This document shows, in pieces, positions 1-8,392 of a DNA stretch of 53,576 nucleotides. Where the stretch lies: assembly GCA_034428595.1 (NCBI GenBank), contig DAOUHO010000029.1, forward strand, positions 1 to 53,576, read 5' to 3'. Both the position numbers and the translations under genes were made by a program. Numbering within the stretch: position 1 is the first letter of the stretch; each line of letters opens with the position of its first letter. The notes beneath the pieces were generated by a model. The model did no database searches. It was not told the DNA's origin and saw only the letters and a program-made list of their open reading frames with translations. This DNA is from JAJECS01 sp034428595. Its GTDB lineage: Bacteria > Chloroflexota > UBA11872.

Positions 1-399
1 GCCGGTACGCCCCCTGGGGGGGGGAAAAGCCCGCCACCCGCGTCTCCGCGCCGAGCTCCGCCACGGAGACCCGATCGGAAGTGCTCGGCGCCGCCGCGCC
101 GTTGCCATGCTGCTCCATGCGGCGAGCGTAGCAATTGGCCAGACGCGGCTCGCTGCCGGAATCCGGTCTTCCTCGTCCTTGGAAAAGACCTTGACGCAAC
201 CGTCCGTCATTCCCGCGAAGCCTGTCCCCGCGAATGCGGGGGGCGGGAATCTGGGTCCGCGCCCGTCGTCGCATGTCGGAGGAGCAATCCCGGGGGTTGC
301 CCGTTCGCGAGTCCCCTTCGCGAGACTTCCAGCCGCGCCGAAGTCCTACCATGACCGGCGGGCATCACCGGCGACAGATGGGGCGCGCAGGGCTCGACC
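1..399. other. Left-edge non-coding stretch
   Basis: No convincing gene is seen here. Open frames in this stretch run through repeat DNA and have no family resemblance. It holds one copy of a dispersed palindromic repeat (205-256) and, near 280-312, imperfect hairpin-like sequence resembling the GGGGCAACC hairpins found elsewhere in the window. The promoter of the gene starting at 400 should lie here, but no clear -35/-10 pair stands out. Confidence 0.5.
205..256 (+). repeat. Dispersed repeat family A, copy 1
   Basis: The core reads CGTCATTCCCGCGAAGCCTG followed by a second CCCGCGAA and a G-run. The same arrangement recurs at 5798-5850 and 49776-49825, always between genes. The second CCCGC and the following GCGGG can pair as a small hairpin, as in REP/MITE-like intergenic repeats known from many bacteria. 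Confidence 0.75.
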
Positions 400-1119
400 A
401 TGAAGTCGATCTCGTTCCAGTGGACCGAAGGCGTCGCGCCGTGGGAGGCCGAAACCGTCGTCTCCACCGTGGCCCACATTCAAGAGGTGATGCTGGTGCT
501 CGGCCAGCGCGCCGGCCTGAGCCTGAATCGCGGCGAGTTGCGCCCGTTCGGCACCTGGGTGATTCCCGGCATTCCGCGCGGATCGCCCTATTGGAGCACG
601 CGCTGGTACGTGGAGCAGAGTCTCGACAAAGCGACCGGGCAGATCTATGCGCCGAAGTTCATCAACGTCCTGCGCGACGAGCCATGGCAGCAGGTCGGAC
701 CCCACTACGACGTGGCCATCGTGCACGCCGATCTGCTCGATGCACCGGAGCGCAACGCCGGCGGCACCAGCGATCCCCACGTCCTCGCGGCCACCGAGGC
801 CGACCTGGCCGCGGTGCTGTCCATGCACCGGCTGCGGCGCATTCCCGAGCATGATGATCGGCGGATGGCCGTGCGCCGGCTCGCCACGCGCAGCTTCGGC
901 CAGGTGCTCGACCTGCCCGGCCCGGACCGCGCGCAGGCGGTCGACCTGGTGCACGGCCTCCGCGTCTGCACCAACGTCTGCGTCATGCGGGCCGCGCCGC
1001 GCCCCGAGGACATCCTCGAGCTTGCCCGCCAGGAGCATCGCTCCCGCATCGTCTTCTGCCGCGACTGCACCAACGACCTGCTCGACCAAGTCGTCGCCAC
1101 GCACTTCTCGCAGAACTGA
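400..1119 (+). CDS. Archaemetzincin-like protein lacking the HExxH motif
   Basis: A 239-aa protein. Its layout follows archaemetzincins (zinc proteases): a GQIYAP segment near residue 80, a short strand ending in HADL (109-112), an AVLSMHRLR segment (138-146), and a Cys site with C190-x3-C194, then VM, and C220-x2-C223. That resembles the archaemetzincin structural zinc site (Cys-x4-Cys-x17-Cys-x2-Cys). At the position expected for HExxHxxG the sequence is RSFGQVLD (164-171), so both zinc-ligand His residues and the catalytic Glu are missing. I infer a non-proteolytic relative keeping the structural Cys4 site. The family link comes from motif reading by eye; the alternative is an unrelated Cys4 zinc protein. 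The ATG at 400 has only a weak ribosome-binding site. Confidence 0.55.
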   Translation: MKSISFQWTEGVAPWEAETVVSTVAHIQEVMLVLGQRAGLSLNRGELRPFGTWVIPGIPRGSPYWSTRWYVEQSLDKATGQIYAPKFINVLRDEPWQQVGPHYDVAIVHADLLDAPERNAGGTSDPHVLAATEADLAAVLSMHRLRRIPEHDDRRMAVRRLATRSFGQVLDLPGPDRAQAVDLVHGLRVCTNVCVMRAAPRPEDILELARQEHRSRIVFCRDCTNDLLDQVVATHFSQN

Positions 1120-1143
1120 GCATTAGGCGCTTACGGCCGGTGG

Positions 1144-1165
1144 CCCACGCTGCGTGCAGCGTGGG
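1144..1165. repeat. Hairpin repeat family C, copy 1
   Basis: Ten-base arms CCCACGCTGC and GCAGCGTGGG are separated by GT and preceded by GGTGG. Near-identical units occur at 5719-5740 and, with a different arm sequence, 5760-5781. It lies in the convergent gap after the gene ending at 1119 and may also stop transcription, although there is no T-run. Confidence 0.7.
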
Positions 1166-1217
1166 AAAGCCAAACCCCACGCCCGCGGACCGGCGAGCCA
1201 GGCTTCCTAGTGGCGCT

Positions 1218-2120
1218 CTAAACGACAGCGGCGCGGACGCGCCGGGCGTTGCCGCGCATCGCTGTCCGCCCCCGCGTGATCACCAGCTCCCCAATCCGGT
1301 CGTGGTGCGTGTTCTTCATCGTCACCTGGACCGCGTGGAAGCCGTGACGGCGGACGAGGTCGGCGATTTCGGGCGCGTGGTCGTAGGTGAGCATGAACTC
1401 GGGCGCGGCGTCGGCCAACAGCTTGAACAGCCGCGGATGGTCGATCTCGAAGTGCGTATAGAGTCGCCGTCCGGCGCGCTTGCCGCCGGCGGTGTAGGGC
1501 GGATCGGCAAAGACCACCGAGCCCGGCGTGCCCGCAAACTCTTCCAGCAGCCGCATGCCGTCGGTTTCGCGGAACTCGATCCGATCGGCGTGTTCACTGA
1601 TCTGGCGCAGGCGGGACACGATGGTCTCCGGATACCAGCGGGACGCCAGCCCCTTGCCGCTCTCGCCGGCGCGGCTCAGCGACGCGCCGGGCGCCAGAAT
1701 GCCGCCGCGGCGGGTGCGGTTGAGCACCAGCGTGCGGAAGCCCCGTTCCAACGGTTCATTCGGGTGGCTCCGCGCCAGCGCTTCCACGGCCTCGCGCGTG
1801 GGCTCGAACGCCCGGACCAACTCGCATAGATCGGAGCCGTGGTGCAGCGCGGCCTTCCAAAAGGCCGCCACGTCGGGATCAAGCTCGGACAACAGGCACC
1901 CCTCGACCAGCCCCTCCATCACCGCCGTGAGCGAGACGATGGCGCCGCCCCCAAACGGCTCAATCAGCAGATCCGGCTTGGGGACCAATCCGCCGAGCCA
2001 GGCGCGGATGTGCGGCACCAGCCAGGTCTTGCCGCCCGGATAGCGCAACGGACTGCGCTGGGGCACCGACGCCACGTTGGCGGCTGGAATCGGCGAGTGC
2101 GGGAAATCGTTCTCGGCCAC
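1218..2120 (-). CDS. dam: Dam-type DNA adenine N6-methyltransferase
   Basis: A 300-aa D12-class methyltransferase that transfers a methyl group from S-adenosylmethionine to adenine N6 in DNA. Visible motifs are the N-terminal LRYPGGK (25-31, motif X), EPFGGG (54-59, motif I, SAM binding) and DPPY (206-209, motif IV, catalytic). Length is close to that of Dam and related orphan or phage enzymes. It starts 4 nt after the uvrB stop on the same strand, so the two are probably co-transcribed. No restriction endonuclease is adjacent, which favours an orphan methylase in repair, replication or regulation. The target site cannot be told from sequence; the symbol is by family. Confidence 0.85.
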   Translation of the reverse strand: MAENDFPHSPIPAANVASVPQRSPLRYPGGKTWLVPHIRAWLGGLVPKPDLLIEPFGGGAIVSLTAVMEGLVEGCLLSELDPDVAAFWKAALHHGSDLCELVRAFEPTREAVEALARSHPNEPLERGFRTLVLNRTRRGGILAPGASLSRAGESGKGLASRWYPETIVSRLRQISEHADRIEFRETDGMRLLEEFAGTPGSVVFADPPYTAGGKRAGRRLYTHFEIDHPRLFKLLADAAPEFMLTYDHAPEIADLVRRHGFHAVQVTMKNTHHDRIGELVITRGRTAMRGNARRVRAAVV

Positions 2121-2124
2121 CGGG

Positions 2125-4161
2125 TCAGGCCTTCGCCGCTTCGAGGTCCTCGCGCAGCTCGCGGATGCGGTCGCGGAATTGGGCGGCCTTTTCGAATTCG
2201 AGCGCCTCGGCGGCCAGGCGCATCTTGGCTTCCAACTGCTTGATGTGCGCCGCCAGCTCCGCCCGGGTCATGGCGTCCACGCGGCGGAAGCCCAGCTCAT
2301 AGGCCGGCGCGTCCTCGGCGGCGCGCGGCAGGGCTTCGGCCTCCACCCGGTCGGTGAGGTCGCGCAGCCCCTTGATAACCGACTGCGGCGTGATGCCGTG
2401 CTCGGCGTTGTACTGAATCTGCAAGCTGCGGCGGCGATAGGTCTCGTCGATGGCCCGCTGCATGCTCGCCGTCACGATATCGGCGTACATGATCACGCGG
2501 CCGTTCAGATGCCGCGCGGCGCGGCCGATGGTCTGGATGAGCGACGTGTCGGCGCGCAGGAATCCCTCCTTGTCAGCATCGAGAATCGTGACCAACGACA
2601 CCTCGGGCGGGTCGAGCCCCTCGCGCAGCAGGTTGATCCCCACCACGACGTCGTAGACCCCGCGCCGCAGCTCGCTGAGGATCGTGACCCGGTCCAGCGT
2701 GTCGATTTCGGAGTGCAGGTAGTGCACTTTGATGCCGATCTCCGCCAGGTACTCGGCCAGGTCCTCGGCCATGCGCTTGGTGAGCGTGGTGCAGAGCACG
2801 CGCTCGCCCACCCGCACCCGCTTGTTGATCTCGCCGATCAAGTCGTCGATCTGCCCCTCGGTGGGCCGCACCTCGATGGCCGGATCGACCAGGCCGGTGG
2901 GCCGCACGATCTGCTCCACGACCTGCTCGCTGTGCTCATATTCGTACGGACCGGGCGTGGCCGACATGAAGACGGCCGACCGCATGTAGGTCTCGAACTC
3001 GTCGAAGGCCAGCGGCCGGTTGTCGAACGCCGAAGGCATCCGAAAGCCGTAGTCGATCAGCGACTGCTTGCGGCTGCGGTCGCCGGCCAGCATGGCGCGC
3101 ACCTGCGGCAGGGTGGCGTGCGACTCGTCGACCACCAGCAGGAAGTCCTCCGGGAGATAGTCGAGCAGCACCCAGGGCGGCTGGCCGGGCCGCCGGCCGC
3201 TCAGGTGACGGCTGTAGTTCTCGATGCCAAAGCACATCCCAGTCTCGCGGAGCATCTCCAGGTCGAAATTGGTGCGCTGGCGCAGCCGGGCCGCTTCCAG
3301 CACCTTGCCGCGCTCGTCCAGCTGGGCCGCGTATTCCGTCAACTCGTCCTCGACGGCCTTCAGCGCCTCGTTGAGACGCTCGGCCGGCGTGACGTAGAAC
3401 CGCGCGGGGTAGATGGTGACCGACTCCAGCTCGTCGAGGATCTCGCCCGTCAGCGGCTCGATCTGGACGATGCGCTCCAGCTCCTCGTCGAAGAACTCGC
3501 ACCGCAGCACGAAATCGTCGTAGGCCGGGTGGATCTCCACCACGTCGCCGCGCACCCGAAAGCGTCCGCGCTGGAACCCGGCATCGTTGCGCTGGTACTG
3601 CATGCCGACGAGCCGGCGGAGCAGCCATTGCCGTTCATACGCCTGGCCGGCCGTGATCGCCAGGCTCACCTGGCCGTAGTCCTCCGGCGAGCCGATGCCG
3701 TAGATGCACGAGACGGACGCGACGATGATCACGTCGCGCCGCTCGAAGAGCGAGCGCGTGGCGGAGAGCCGCAGCTTGTCGATCTCCCAGTTGATGTCGG
3801 TCTCTTTCTCGATGTAGGTATCGGTCCGCGGCACGTAGGCCTCGGGCTGGTAGTAGTCGTAGTAGCTGACGAAATACTCGACGGCGTTGTGGGGGAAGAA
3901 CTCGGAAAGCTCGGTGGTCAGCTGGGCGGCCAGCGTCTTGTTGTGCGCCAGGACGAGCGCGGGGCGCTGCACGGCGTTGATAACGTTGGCGATGGTGAAG
4001 GTCTTGCCCGACCCGGTGACGCCGAGCAGCGTCTGGCAGCGGTAGCCGGAGTGAAGGCCGTCCACGAGCTGGGCCACGGCCTTGGGCTGGTCGCCAGCGG
4101 GTGCATAGGGCGCTTCGAGCCGGAAGCCTGCGGGAGTGCCGGTGCGGGGCGTGGTGGCCAT
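2125..4161 (-). CDS. uvrB: Excinuclease ABC subunit B
   Basis: A 678-aa, full-length UvrB, the damage-verifying helicase of nucleotide excision repair that accepts damaged DNA from UvrA and recruits UvrC. Seen directly are Walker A GVTGSGKT (47-54), the beta-hairpin YYDYYQPEAYVP that grips the lesion strand, the DESH Walker B box, the conserved helicase segment GINLLREGLDPPEVSL, and the C-terminal UVR domain (FEKAAQFRDRIREL) that contacts UvrC. The start ATG lies only 35 bp from the start of the divergent nucleotidyltransferase gene, so both promoters must be packed in or overlap that gap. No SOS box was recognised. Confidence 0.97.
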   Translation of the reverse strand: MATTPRTGTPAGFRLEAPYAPAGDQPKAVAQLVDGLHSGYRCQTLLGVTGSGKTFTIANVINAVQRPALVLAHNKTLAAQLTTELSEFFPHNAVEYFVSYYDYYQPEAYVPRTDTYIEKETDINWEIDKLRLSATRSLFERRDVIIVASVSCIYGIGSPEDYGQVSLAITAGQAYERQWLLRRLVGMQYQRNDAGFQRGRFRVRGDVVEIHPAYDDFVLRCEFFDEELERIVQIEPLTGEILDELESVTIYPARFYVTPAERLNEALKAVEDELTEYAAQLDERGKVLEAARLRQRTNFDLEMLRETGMCFGIENYSRHLSGRRPGQPPWVLLDYLPEDFLLVVDESHATLPQVRAMLAGDRSRKQSLIDYGFRMPSAFDNRPLAFDEFETYMRSAVFMSATPGPYEYEHSEQVVEQIVRPTGLVDPAIEVRPTEGQIDDLIGEINKRVRVGERVLCTTLTKRMAEDLAEYLAEIGIKVHYLHSEIDTLDRVTILSELRRGVYDVVVGINLLREGLDPPEVSLVTILDADKEGFLRADTSLIQTIGRAARHLNGRVIMYADIVTASMQRAIDETYRRRSLQIQYNAEHGITPQSVIKGLRDLTDRVEAEALPRAAEDAPAYELGFRRVDAMTRAELAAHIKQLEAKMRLAAEALEFEKAAQFRDRIRELREDLEAAKA

Positions 4162-4196
4162 GGGTCGTGAGCGGTGGCAGAGGGGTCAATTCTAGG

Positions 4197-5081
4197 ATGC
4201 ATGCGCGACGGTCTGAGCCCGACGTAGGCCGGCCGTCGTCGGCCCCGGCTTATCGCGCCGCGCCATCGCCAGCCGGTGAAGCGACGCTGGAAGACGTGGT
4301 GCGGCGGCTTGCGGTGCGCCCAGCGGTTCACGGCGTCGCCCTCTGCGGATCCGCCCGGGATGAGGCGCTGACACCGACGAGCGACCTTGACCTCTTGATC
4401 ATGGTCGACGAGGCCCACGCAAATCTGCGCTCCGGCGTGACCCAAATCGACGGCCGCATGGGTGACCTGCTCTTCGCCACGACGCGTGAGATCGCGGCAA
4501 TCGCCGACGCCGAGTCCTCCCTGGACGCCGGAACCTGGGTCGGGATGCTGGCATCGCACCTGGAGCGCGCCGAGATCCTATTTGACCGAAACGGGGCGCT
4601 CGCGAGGGCGCAGGCCCAGATTGACCGGGGCGACTTGGCTTCAGGCGCGGAGCCCGGCGCCGCCTATCGCGCCTGGAACAAGACCAACTACGACCGGCAG
4701 CACAATCTCCGGATGCTGGAGTCCGGCGACCCCGACGTCGCAGCGGCGCTTGACGTCCGGCTGCTGTATGGGCTGAGCGACATCTTCACAGGCTACTTCC
4801 CGACCCGCGGGCTGCCCTGGCGGGGCGAGAAGGCAGCCATGCGCTATCTGCGCGAGCACGATTCCGCATTTCTCGCGTTGTTCCAGCAGGCCATATCCGA
4901 GAGAGACCGGCACGCGAAGTTCGACCTGTACGAGCGGCTCTGTCAGCGGGCCACGGCGCCGGCCGGAGGACTCTGGCCCGACGAGTCCACCAGCGCCCAC
5001 CTGCGCGATCCCACCGCGGCGTCGCCGGAAGCCCACGCCGAAGCGACGGCGTTTCTCGCGTCGCTGTTCGAGGAGGACTGA
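4197..5081 (+). CDS. Nucleotidyltransferase-domain protein
   Basis: A 294-aa protein with a pol-beta-type nucleotidyltransferase signature: GSARDE (51-56) followed by D63 and D65 (SDLDLLI), the metal-binding pair. The C-terminal half is helical, with a KTNYDRQHNLRML stretch and a tail rich in Ala and charged residues. The layout resembles aminoglycoside adenylyltransferase-like or uncharacterised nucleotidyltransferases rather than a short MNT antitoxin. The chosen ATG is the first that avoids running into the divergent uvrB start; longer in-frame starts overlap uvrB. It is followed 1 nt later by a P-loop kinase, implying a two-gene operon. The substrate is unknown. Confidence 0.65.
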   Translation: MHARRSEPDVGRPSSAPAYRAAPSPAGEATLEDVVRRLAVRPAVHGVALCGSARDEALTPTSDLDLLIMVDEAHANLRSGVTQIDGRMGDLLFATTREIAAIADAESSLDAGTWVGMLASHLERAEILFDRNGALARAQAQIDRGDLASGAEPGAAYRAWNKTNYDRQHNLRMLESGDPDVAAALDVRLLYGLSDIFTGYFPTRGLPWRGEKAAMRYLREHDSAFLALFQQAISERDRHAKFDLYERLCQRATAPAGGLWPDESTSAHLRDPTAASPEAHAEATAFLASLFEED

Positions 5082-5082
5082 G

Positions 5083-5697
5083 TTGGACCGTTCGCGTCCG
5101 TGCCCGCCCCTGCCGGTGCTGCTGATCGTCAACGGGTACGCGGCGTCGGGCAAGACCACGCTCGCGCGGGCGCTGTCCCGCGAGTTGCGGTGGCCGCTGG
5201 TGGTAAAGGATGAGTTCAAGGAACTGCTGTTCGACCGCCTCGGCGCCAGCGACTACCAGGAGTCCAAGCGCCTGGGCGTCGCCGCCATCGAGGTGATGTT
5301 CAGTGTGGCCCGCGAGCTGCTGGCTGCCGGGACGTCGGTGATCATCGAGTCGCCGCTCGTCCCGCGCTTTGACAATCCCCGCCTCCGCGCGCTGGAACGC
5401 GACGCCGACTTCCTGACGGTCCAGGTGGTCCTCACCGGTGATTCCGACGTGCTCTTCGAGCGCTACCGAACGCGCGCTGAGCGCGGCGAGCGGCACCCGT
5501 GCCATTTCGACCATGACCGCCTGGCGGACATGCACGCGATGCTGCATGCGCCGTTTGAGTCGCTCACGGTCGCCGGCGAAACCCTCTATTTCGACACGTC
5601 GAGCCTGTCTGACGAAACGATCGCCGAGATGCAGCGGCAAACCGTCGCGGTCATCGACGAGCTGTCCGCGGCGACCGATCCACGATCCGGCGCGTGA
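5083..5697 (+). CDS. P-loop kinase (AAA/zeta-toxin or CPT-like fold)
   Basis: A 204-aa protein beginning with a TTG codon 1 nt after the preceding stop. Walker A is GYAASGKTT (18-26), followed by a VVKDEFKELLFDRLG region (KDE/F pattern as in small-molecule kinases) and a lid-like RTRAERG segment near residues 129-135. The length and fold signature fit the gluconate kinase / chloramphenicol phosphotransferase / zeta-toxin group, which phosphorylate small molecules. Coupling to a nucleotidyltransferase suggests successive modification of one substrate, but this is inference. The two together might also be a toxin-like or resistance module. Confidence 0.65.
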   Translation: MDRSRPCPPLPVLLIVNGYAASGKTTLARALSRELRWPLVVKDEFKELLFDRLGASDYQESKRLGVAAIEVMFSVARELLAAGTSVIIESPLVPRFDNPRLRALERDADFLTVQVVLTGDSDVLFERYRTRAERGERHPCHFDHDRLADMHAMLHAPFESLTVAGETLYFDTSSLSDETIAEMQRQTVAVIDELSAATDPRSGA

Positions 5698-5712
5698 GCG
5701 TGAGAGGGTCCT

Positions 5713-5787
5713 CGGTGGCCCGCGCTGCGTGCAGCGTGGGATCGGCCGCCGTCGAATCTCCCAGGCTGCCCGCAGCCTGGGCCACCG
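5713..5787. repeat. Paired hairpin repeat family C
   Basis: Two hairpins lie back to back: arms CCCGCGCTGC/GCAGCGTGGG at 5719-5740 and CCCAGGCTGC/GCAGCCTGGG at 5760-5781. The unit is bounded by CGGTGGCC on the left and its complement GGCCACCG on the right, so the whole block is itself an inverted repeat. It is related to the hairpin at 1144-1165. Confidence 0.7.
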
Positions 5788-5797
5788 ACACTGTCAG

Positions 5798-5850
5798 CCA
5801 CTCCCGCGAAGCATGTCCCCGCGAAGACGGAGAGCCGGAATCCAGGTCCG
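5798..5850 (+). repeat. Dispersed repeat family A, copy 2
   Basis: The sequence reads CACTCCCGCGAAGCATG then a second CCCGCGAAG and GGAATCCAGG. It is in the same orientation as copies at 205 and 49776, and sits in a convergent intergenic gap directly after the family C block. Confidence 0.75.
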
Positions 5851-5874
5851 GGCTCTGCCGCGCCTTGCCTGTGG

Positions 5875-7029
5875 TTAGGGGGCCGGTTCGGTCAGCACCT
5901 CGCGCAGCCGCCGCCCGATGATCTCGGGCTCGCCGGGCTGCAGGTTCGCCGAGTAGGCCTCCAGCTGATTCCGCGGCGGGTCGACGCGGACGTAGATCGG
6001 GGGCTTGCCGGCCAGCAGCGCGTCGCCGATCGTCTGGGCGTCGGGTCCGGTCCAGTCGGCCTCGAATCCAATCACCGCCGTCGGCACGAAAAAGCGGTCG
6101 TCGTCGAACTCGACCGTCGCGCGCACGCCGTCGATCTCCCCCACGTCGTCGACGATGATCTCGACCAACTCTCCCATCTCCCGCAGCATCTGGTTCTCGT
6201 CTGAGTCCATGTAGCTGCGCAGCGCGGCGTAGAGGCCCACCATTTCTTCCTTGGCCACCTTGGACGGTCGCCCGATGGCGTGATTGGGGCTGCTGTTGAG
6301 ATGGGCCGCCTCGATGAGGTCCGCGCGTCCGTAGAGCAGCCCGGTTGCCTGGGGTCCGCGAATGACCTTGCCGCCGCTCATTGTGATCAGGTCGGCGCCG
6401 TCGTGGATGAAGCGCGTGAGGTTGTCGCGCGGCGGCACGGTCATGGCCGCATCCACGATCACCGGAACGCCGCGGGCGTGGGCGATTTCGGCCACCTGGG
6501 GCAGGGACAGCCCGCCACGCGGATTTCCCGGAGCGAACAGGAACGCCACCGCCGCCGTGCGGTCGCTGAGCGCGGCCTCCAGCTCCTCCGGCAGGCACGC
6601 CGATACGTTGCCCACCTCGACGATTCGCGCGCCGGTGAAGCCGTACATGTGGCTGTAGGGACCGCGATGGATCTTCTGGATGACCATCTCGTCCTTGAGA
6701 CCCGTCGTGTCCGGCAGGCGCCGGATGGCGGCGAGGTCCGTGCCCGTCATGCACGCGGCCAGCGAGAGCACCATCCCGGCGGCGGCCCCGCCGACGACCA
6801 TGCCCGCCTCGGCGCCGGTGACCGCGGCGATGTAGGCGCCGATGCGGCGGTTGAGCGTCTCGACCGACACGAACGCCCGCCCGGCCTCGGCCATCGCCGC
6901 CAGCGTGTCGGGCCGCATCAGCGAGCCGCCGTAGTTCGTGGTGGGTCCGCCGGCGTGGATCACCAGCGGGACGCCCAGCTCGTCGTAGACGCGGTTCGGC
7001 GGTCGCGCGCGCTGCATGATCCTGCCCAA
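5875..7029 (-). CDS. SelA-like / DgaE-type PLP-dependent lyase
   Basis: A 384-aa fold-type I PLP enzyme of the SelA-like family that includes D-glucosaminate-6-phosphate ammonia-lyase (DgaE). Indicators are the start region YDELGVPLVIHAGGPTTNYG, the mid-protein IVDAAMTVPPRDN and the PLP-lysine box SGGKVIRGPQATG (K221). It differs clearly from the genuine SelA at 29499, lacking that enzyme's N-terminal domain. Likely role: elimination from a phosphorylated amino sugar or amino acid. A downstream in-frame ATG (M5) is an alternative start. It is divergent from another PLP enzyme at 7198, with 168 bp between them. Confidence 0.75.
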   Translation of the reverse strand: MGRIMQRARPPNRVYDELGVPLVIHAGGPTTNYGGSLMRPDTLAAMAEAGRAFVSVETLNRRIGAYIAAVTGAEAGMVVGGAAAGMVLSLAACMTGTDLAAIRRLPDTTGLKDEMVIQKIHRGPYSHMYGFTGARIVEVGNVSACLPEELEAALSDRTAAVAFLFAPGNPRGGLSLPQVAEIAHARGVPVIVDAAMTVPPRDNLTRFIHDGADLITMSGGKVIRGPQATGLLYGRADLIEAAHLNSSPNHAIGRPSKVAKEEMVGLYAALRSYMDSDENQMLREMGELVEIIVDDVGEIDGVRATVEFDDDRFFVPTAVIGFEADWTGPDAQTIGDALLAGKPPIYVRVDPPRNQLEAYSANLQPGEPEIIGRRLREVLTEPAP

Positions 7030-7197
7030 TAGCTCGGCTCGTGCGTGTATAGCACGCTCGCAGCGTCGCCAAACCGCTATGCTTCACGCCACGCATGCGT
7101 CAGGCCAAATGAACAACCCGCCGAGCGATCCCGGGGCGCGGAGGCGCCCCTCGAACTGTCGCGCCGAATTGCCAACCCGGCGTCCGCGAGCGTCGGC

Positions 7198-8319
7198 ATG
7201 ACCCGCCGGCCGCGGCTGATGATCCCGGGCCCCATCGACCTCGAGCCGGAGGTGCTGGAGGCGCTCGCGGGGCAGGTGATCCCGCACTACGGCGACGCCT
7301 GGGTGGAGGCCTACGGGCACCTGCGGGAGAACTTGCTGGCCATTGGCGAGAGCGAGGGCGACGCCTTCGTGCTGGCCGGCACCGGCATCGTGGGTATCGA
7401 TGCCGCCATTGGGACGGCGGTTCCAACCGGCGGCCATTTGATCGTGGTGGACAACGGCTTCTTCTCGGGCCGCATGTGCGAGGTCGCCGACGGCTACGGC
7501 ATCACCACCCACGTCCTGCGCACCGAACGCGGCAAGCCCGTGAGGCCGGATGAGCTTGCGGCGTTCGTGCAGGCGCACCCGGAAGCCAGGGTCGTGGGCC
7601 TGACCCACGGCGAAACCGCGACCGGCGTGCTCAATGACCTGGAGGCGCTCGGGAGCGTGGTGGCGGATGCCGGACGCTTCCTCATCGTCGATGCGGTATC
7701 GACGTTTGGCGCGGCGCGCGTGGCGGTGGATGCCTGGGGCGTCGGCATCTGCTGCACCGCCTCGCAGAAGGCCCTGGAAGCGCCGCCGGGCGCGGCGCCG
7801 GTGATCGTGAATCCGACGGCGTGGGAGTTCCTGGACTCAAGCGGCGCCGCGCACCACGGGCTCTATAGCGACCTGCGCGTCTGGCGCCGCTACGCCGCCG
7901 AGATGGCGGAGTTCCACCCTCAGCCGGCCACGATGCCGGTCAACGTCATCGCCGCGCTGACCGTTGCAACCGATCGCATCCTGGCGGACGGTCTTGAGCA
8001 GCGCTATCGGCGCTATCGGGAGATTGCCGCCCGCGTGCGCGCTCGTGCACGCGCCGCCGGCTATCGGCCGCTGGCGGCGGAGGAGTGGGCCTCGCCCACC
8101 GTGACGGCCCTGCGCCCACCGGCCGGCCTCGCGGCGGACGACGTCGTGGCGGCTGTGCTTGACCAAGCCAACATTCAACTCGGCAGCGGGATCGCGGAGC
8201 TTGCCGGACAGGTGTTCCGCGTGGGGCACATGGGACTCTCAGCGACCGACGCCTACCTCGACGACCTGTTTGGCGTGCTGGAAGCGCTGTCGAATGCACA
8301 GGAGCGCGCGGCGTCCTAA
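7198..8319 (+). CDS. Class V aminotransferase (alanine-glyoxylate / serine-pyruvate type)
   Basis: A 373-aa class V PLP aminotransferase. The N-terminal MIPGPIDLEPEVLEAL, the VDAVSTFGA segment (Asp that contacts the PLP ring nitrogen) and the Schiff-base lysine in TASQKALEAPPG (K191) are typical of the alanine-glyoxylate / serine-pyruvate aminotransferase group. The first in-frame start at 7045 would add about 51 unconserved residues, so ATG 7198 is preferred. Its partner on the opposite strand is also a PLP enzyme, suggesting an amino acid or amino sugar catabolic locus, but the substrate cannot be named. Confidence 0.8.
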   Translation: MTRRPRLMIPGPIDLEPEVLEALAGQVIPHYGDAWVEAYGHLRENLLAIGESEGDAFVLAGTGIVGIDAAIGTAVPTGGHLIVVDNGFFSGRMCEVADGYGITTHVLRTERGKPVRPDELAAFVQAHPEARVVGLTHGETATGVLNDLEALGSVVADAGRFLIVDAVSTFGAARVAVDAWGVGICCTASQKALEAPPGAAPVIVNPTAWEFLDSSGAAHHGLYSDLRVWRRYAAEMAEFHPQPATMPVNVIAALTVATDRILADGLEQRYRRYREIAARVRARARAAGYRPLAAEEWASPTVTALRPPAGLAADDVVAAVLDQANIQLGSGIAELAGQVFRVGHMGLSATDAYLDDLFGVLEALSNAQERAAS

Positions 8320-8356
8320 GCGCCCCGCCGCACCGGGCCGTTTGCAGAAAAAGACG

Positions 8357-8386
8357 TTGACACGCGCTAATCGCCCGCCGTAGGCT
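8357..8386 (+). promoter_or_regulatory. Promoter of the trp operon
   Basis: A perfect -35 TTGACA (8357-8362), an 18-bp spacer and a -10 TAGGCT (8381-8386) place transcription start near 8393, just ahead of the T-box leader. Confidence 0.65.
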
Positions 8387-8392
8387 CGCCAT

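Noticed and set aside
2077..4170. A 697-codon open frame on the plus strand
   Set aside because: It is the antisense shadow of uvrB, produced by high GC; it has no family pattern and low-complexity composition.
5875..7029. A second selenocysteine synthase
   Set aside because: It lacks the SelA N-terminal domain and matches the DgaE-like group of PLP lyases.
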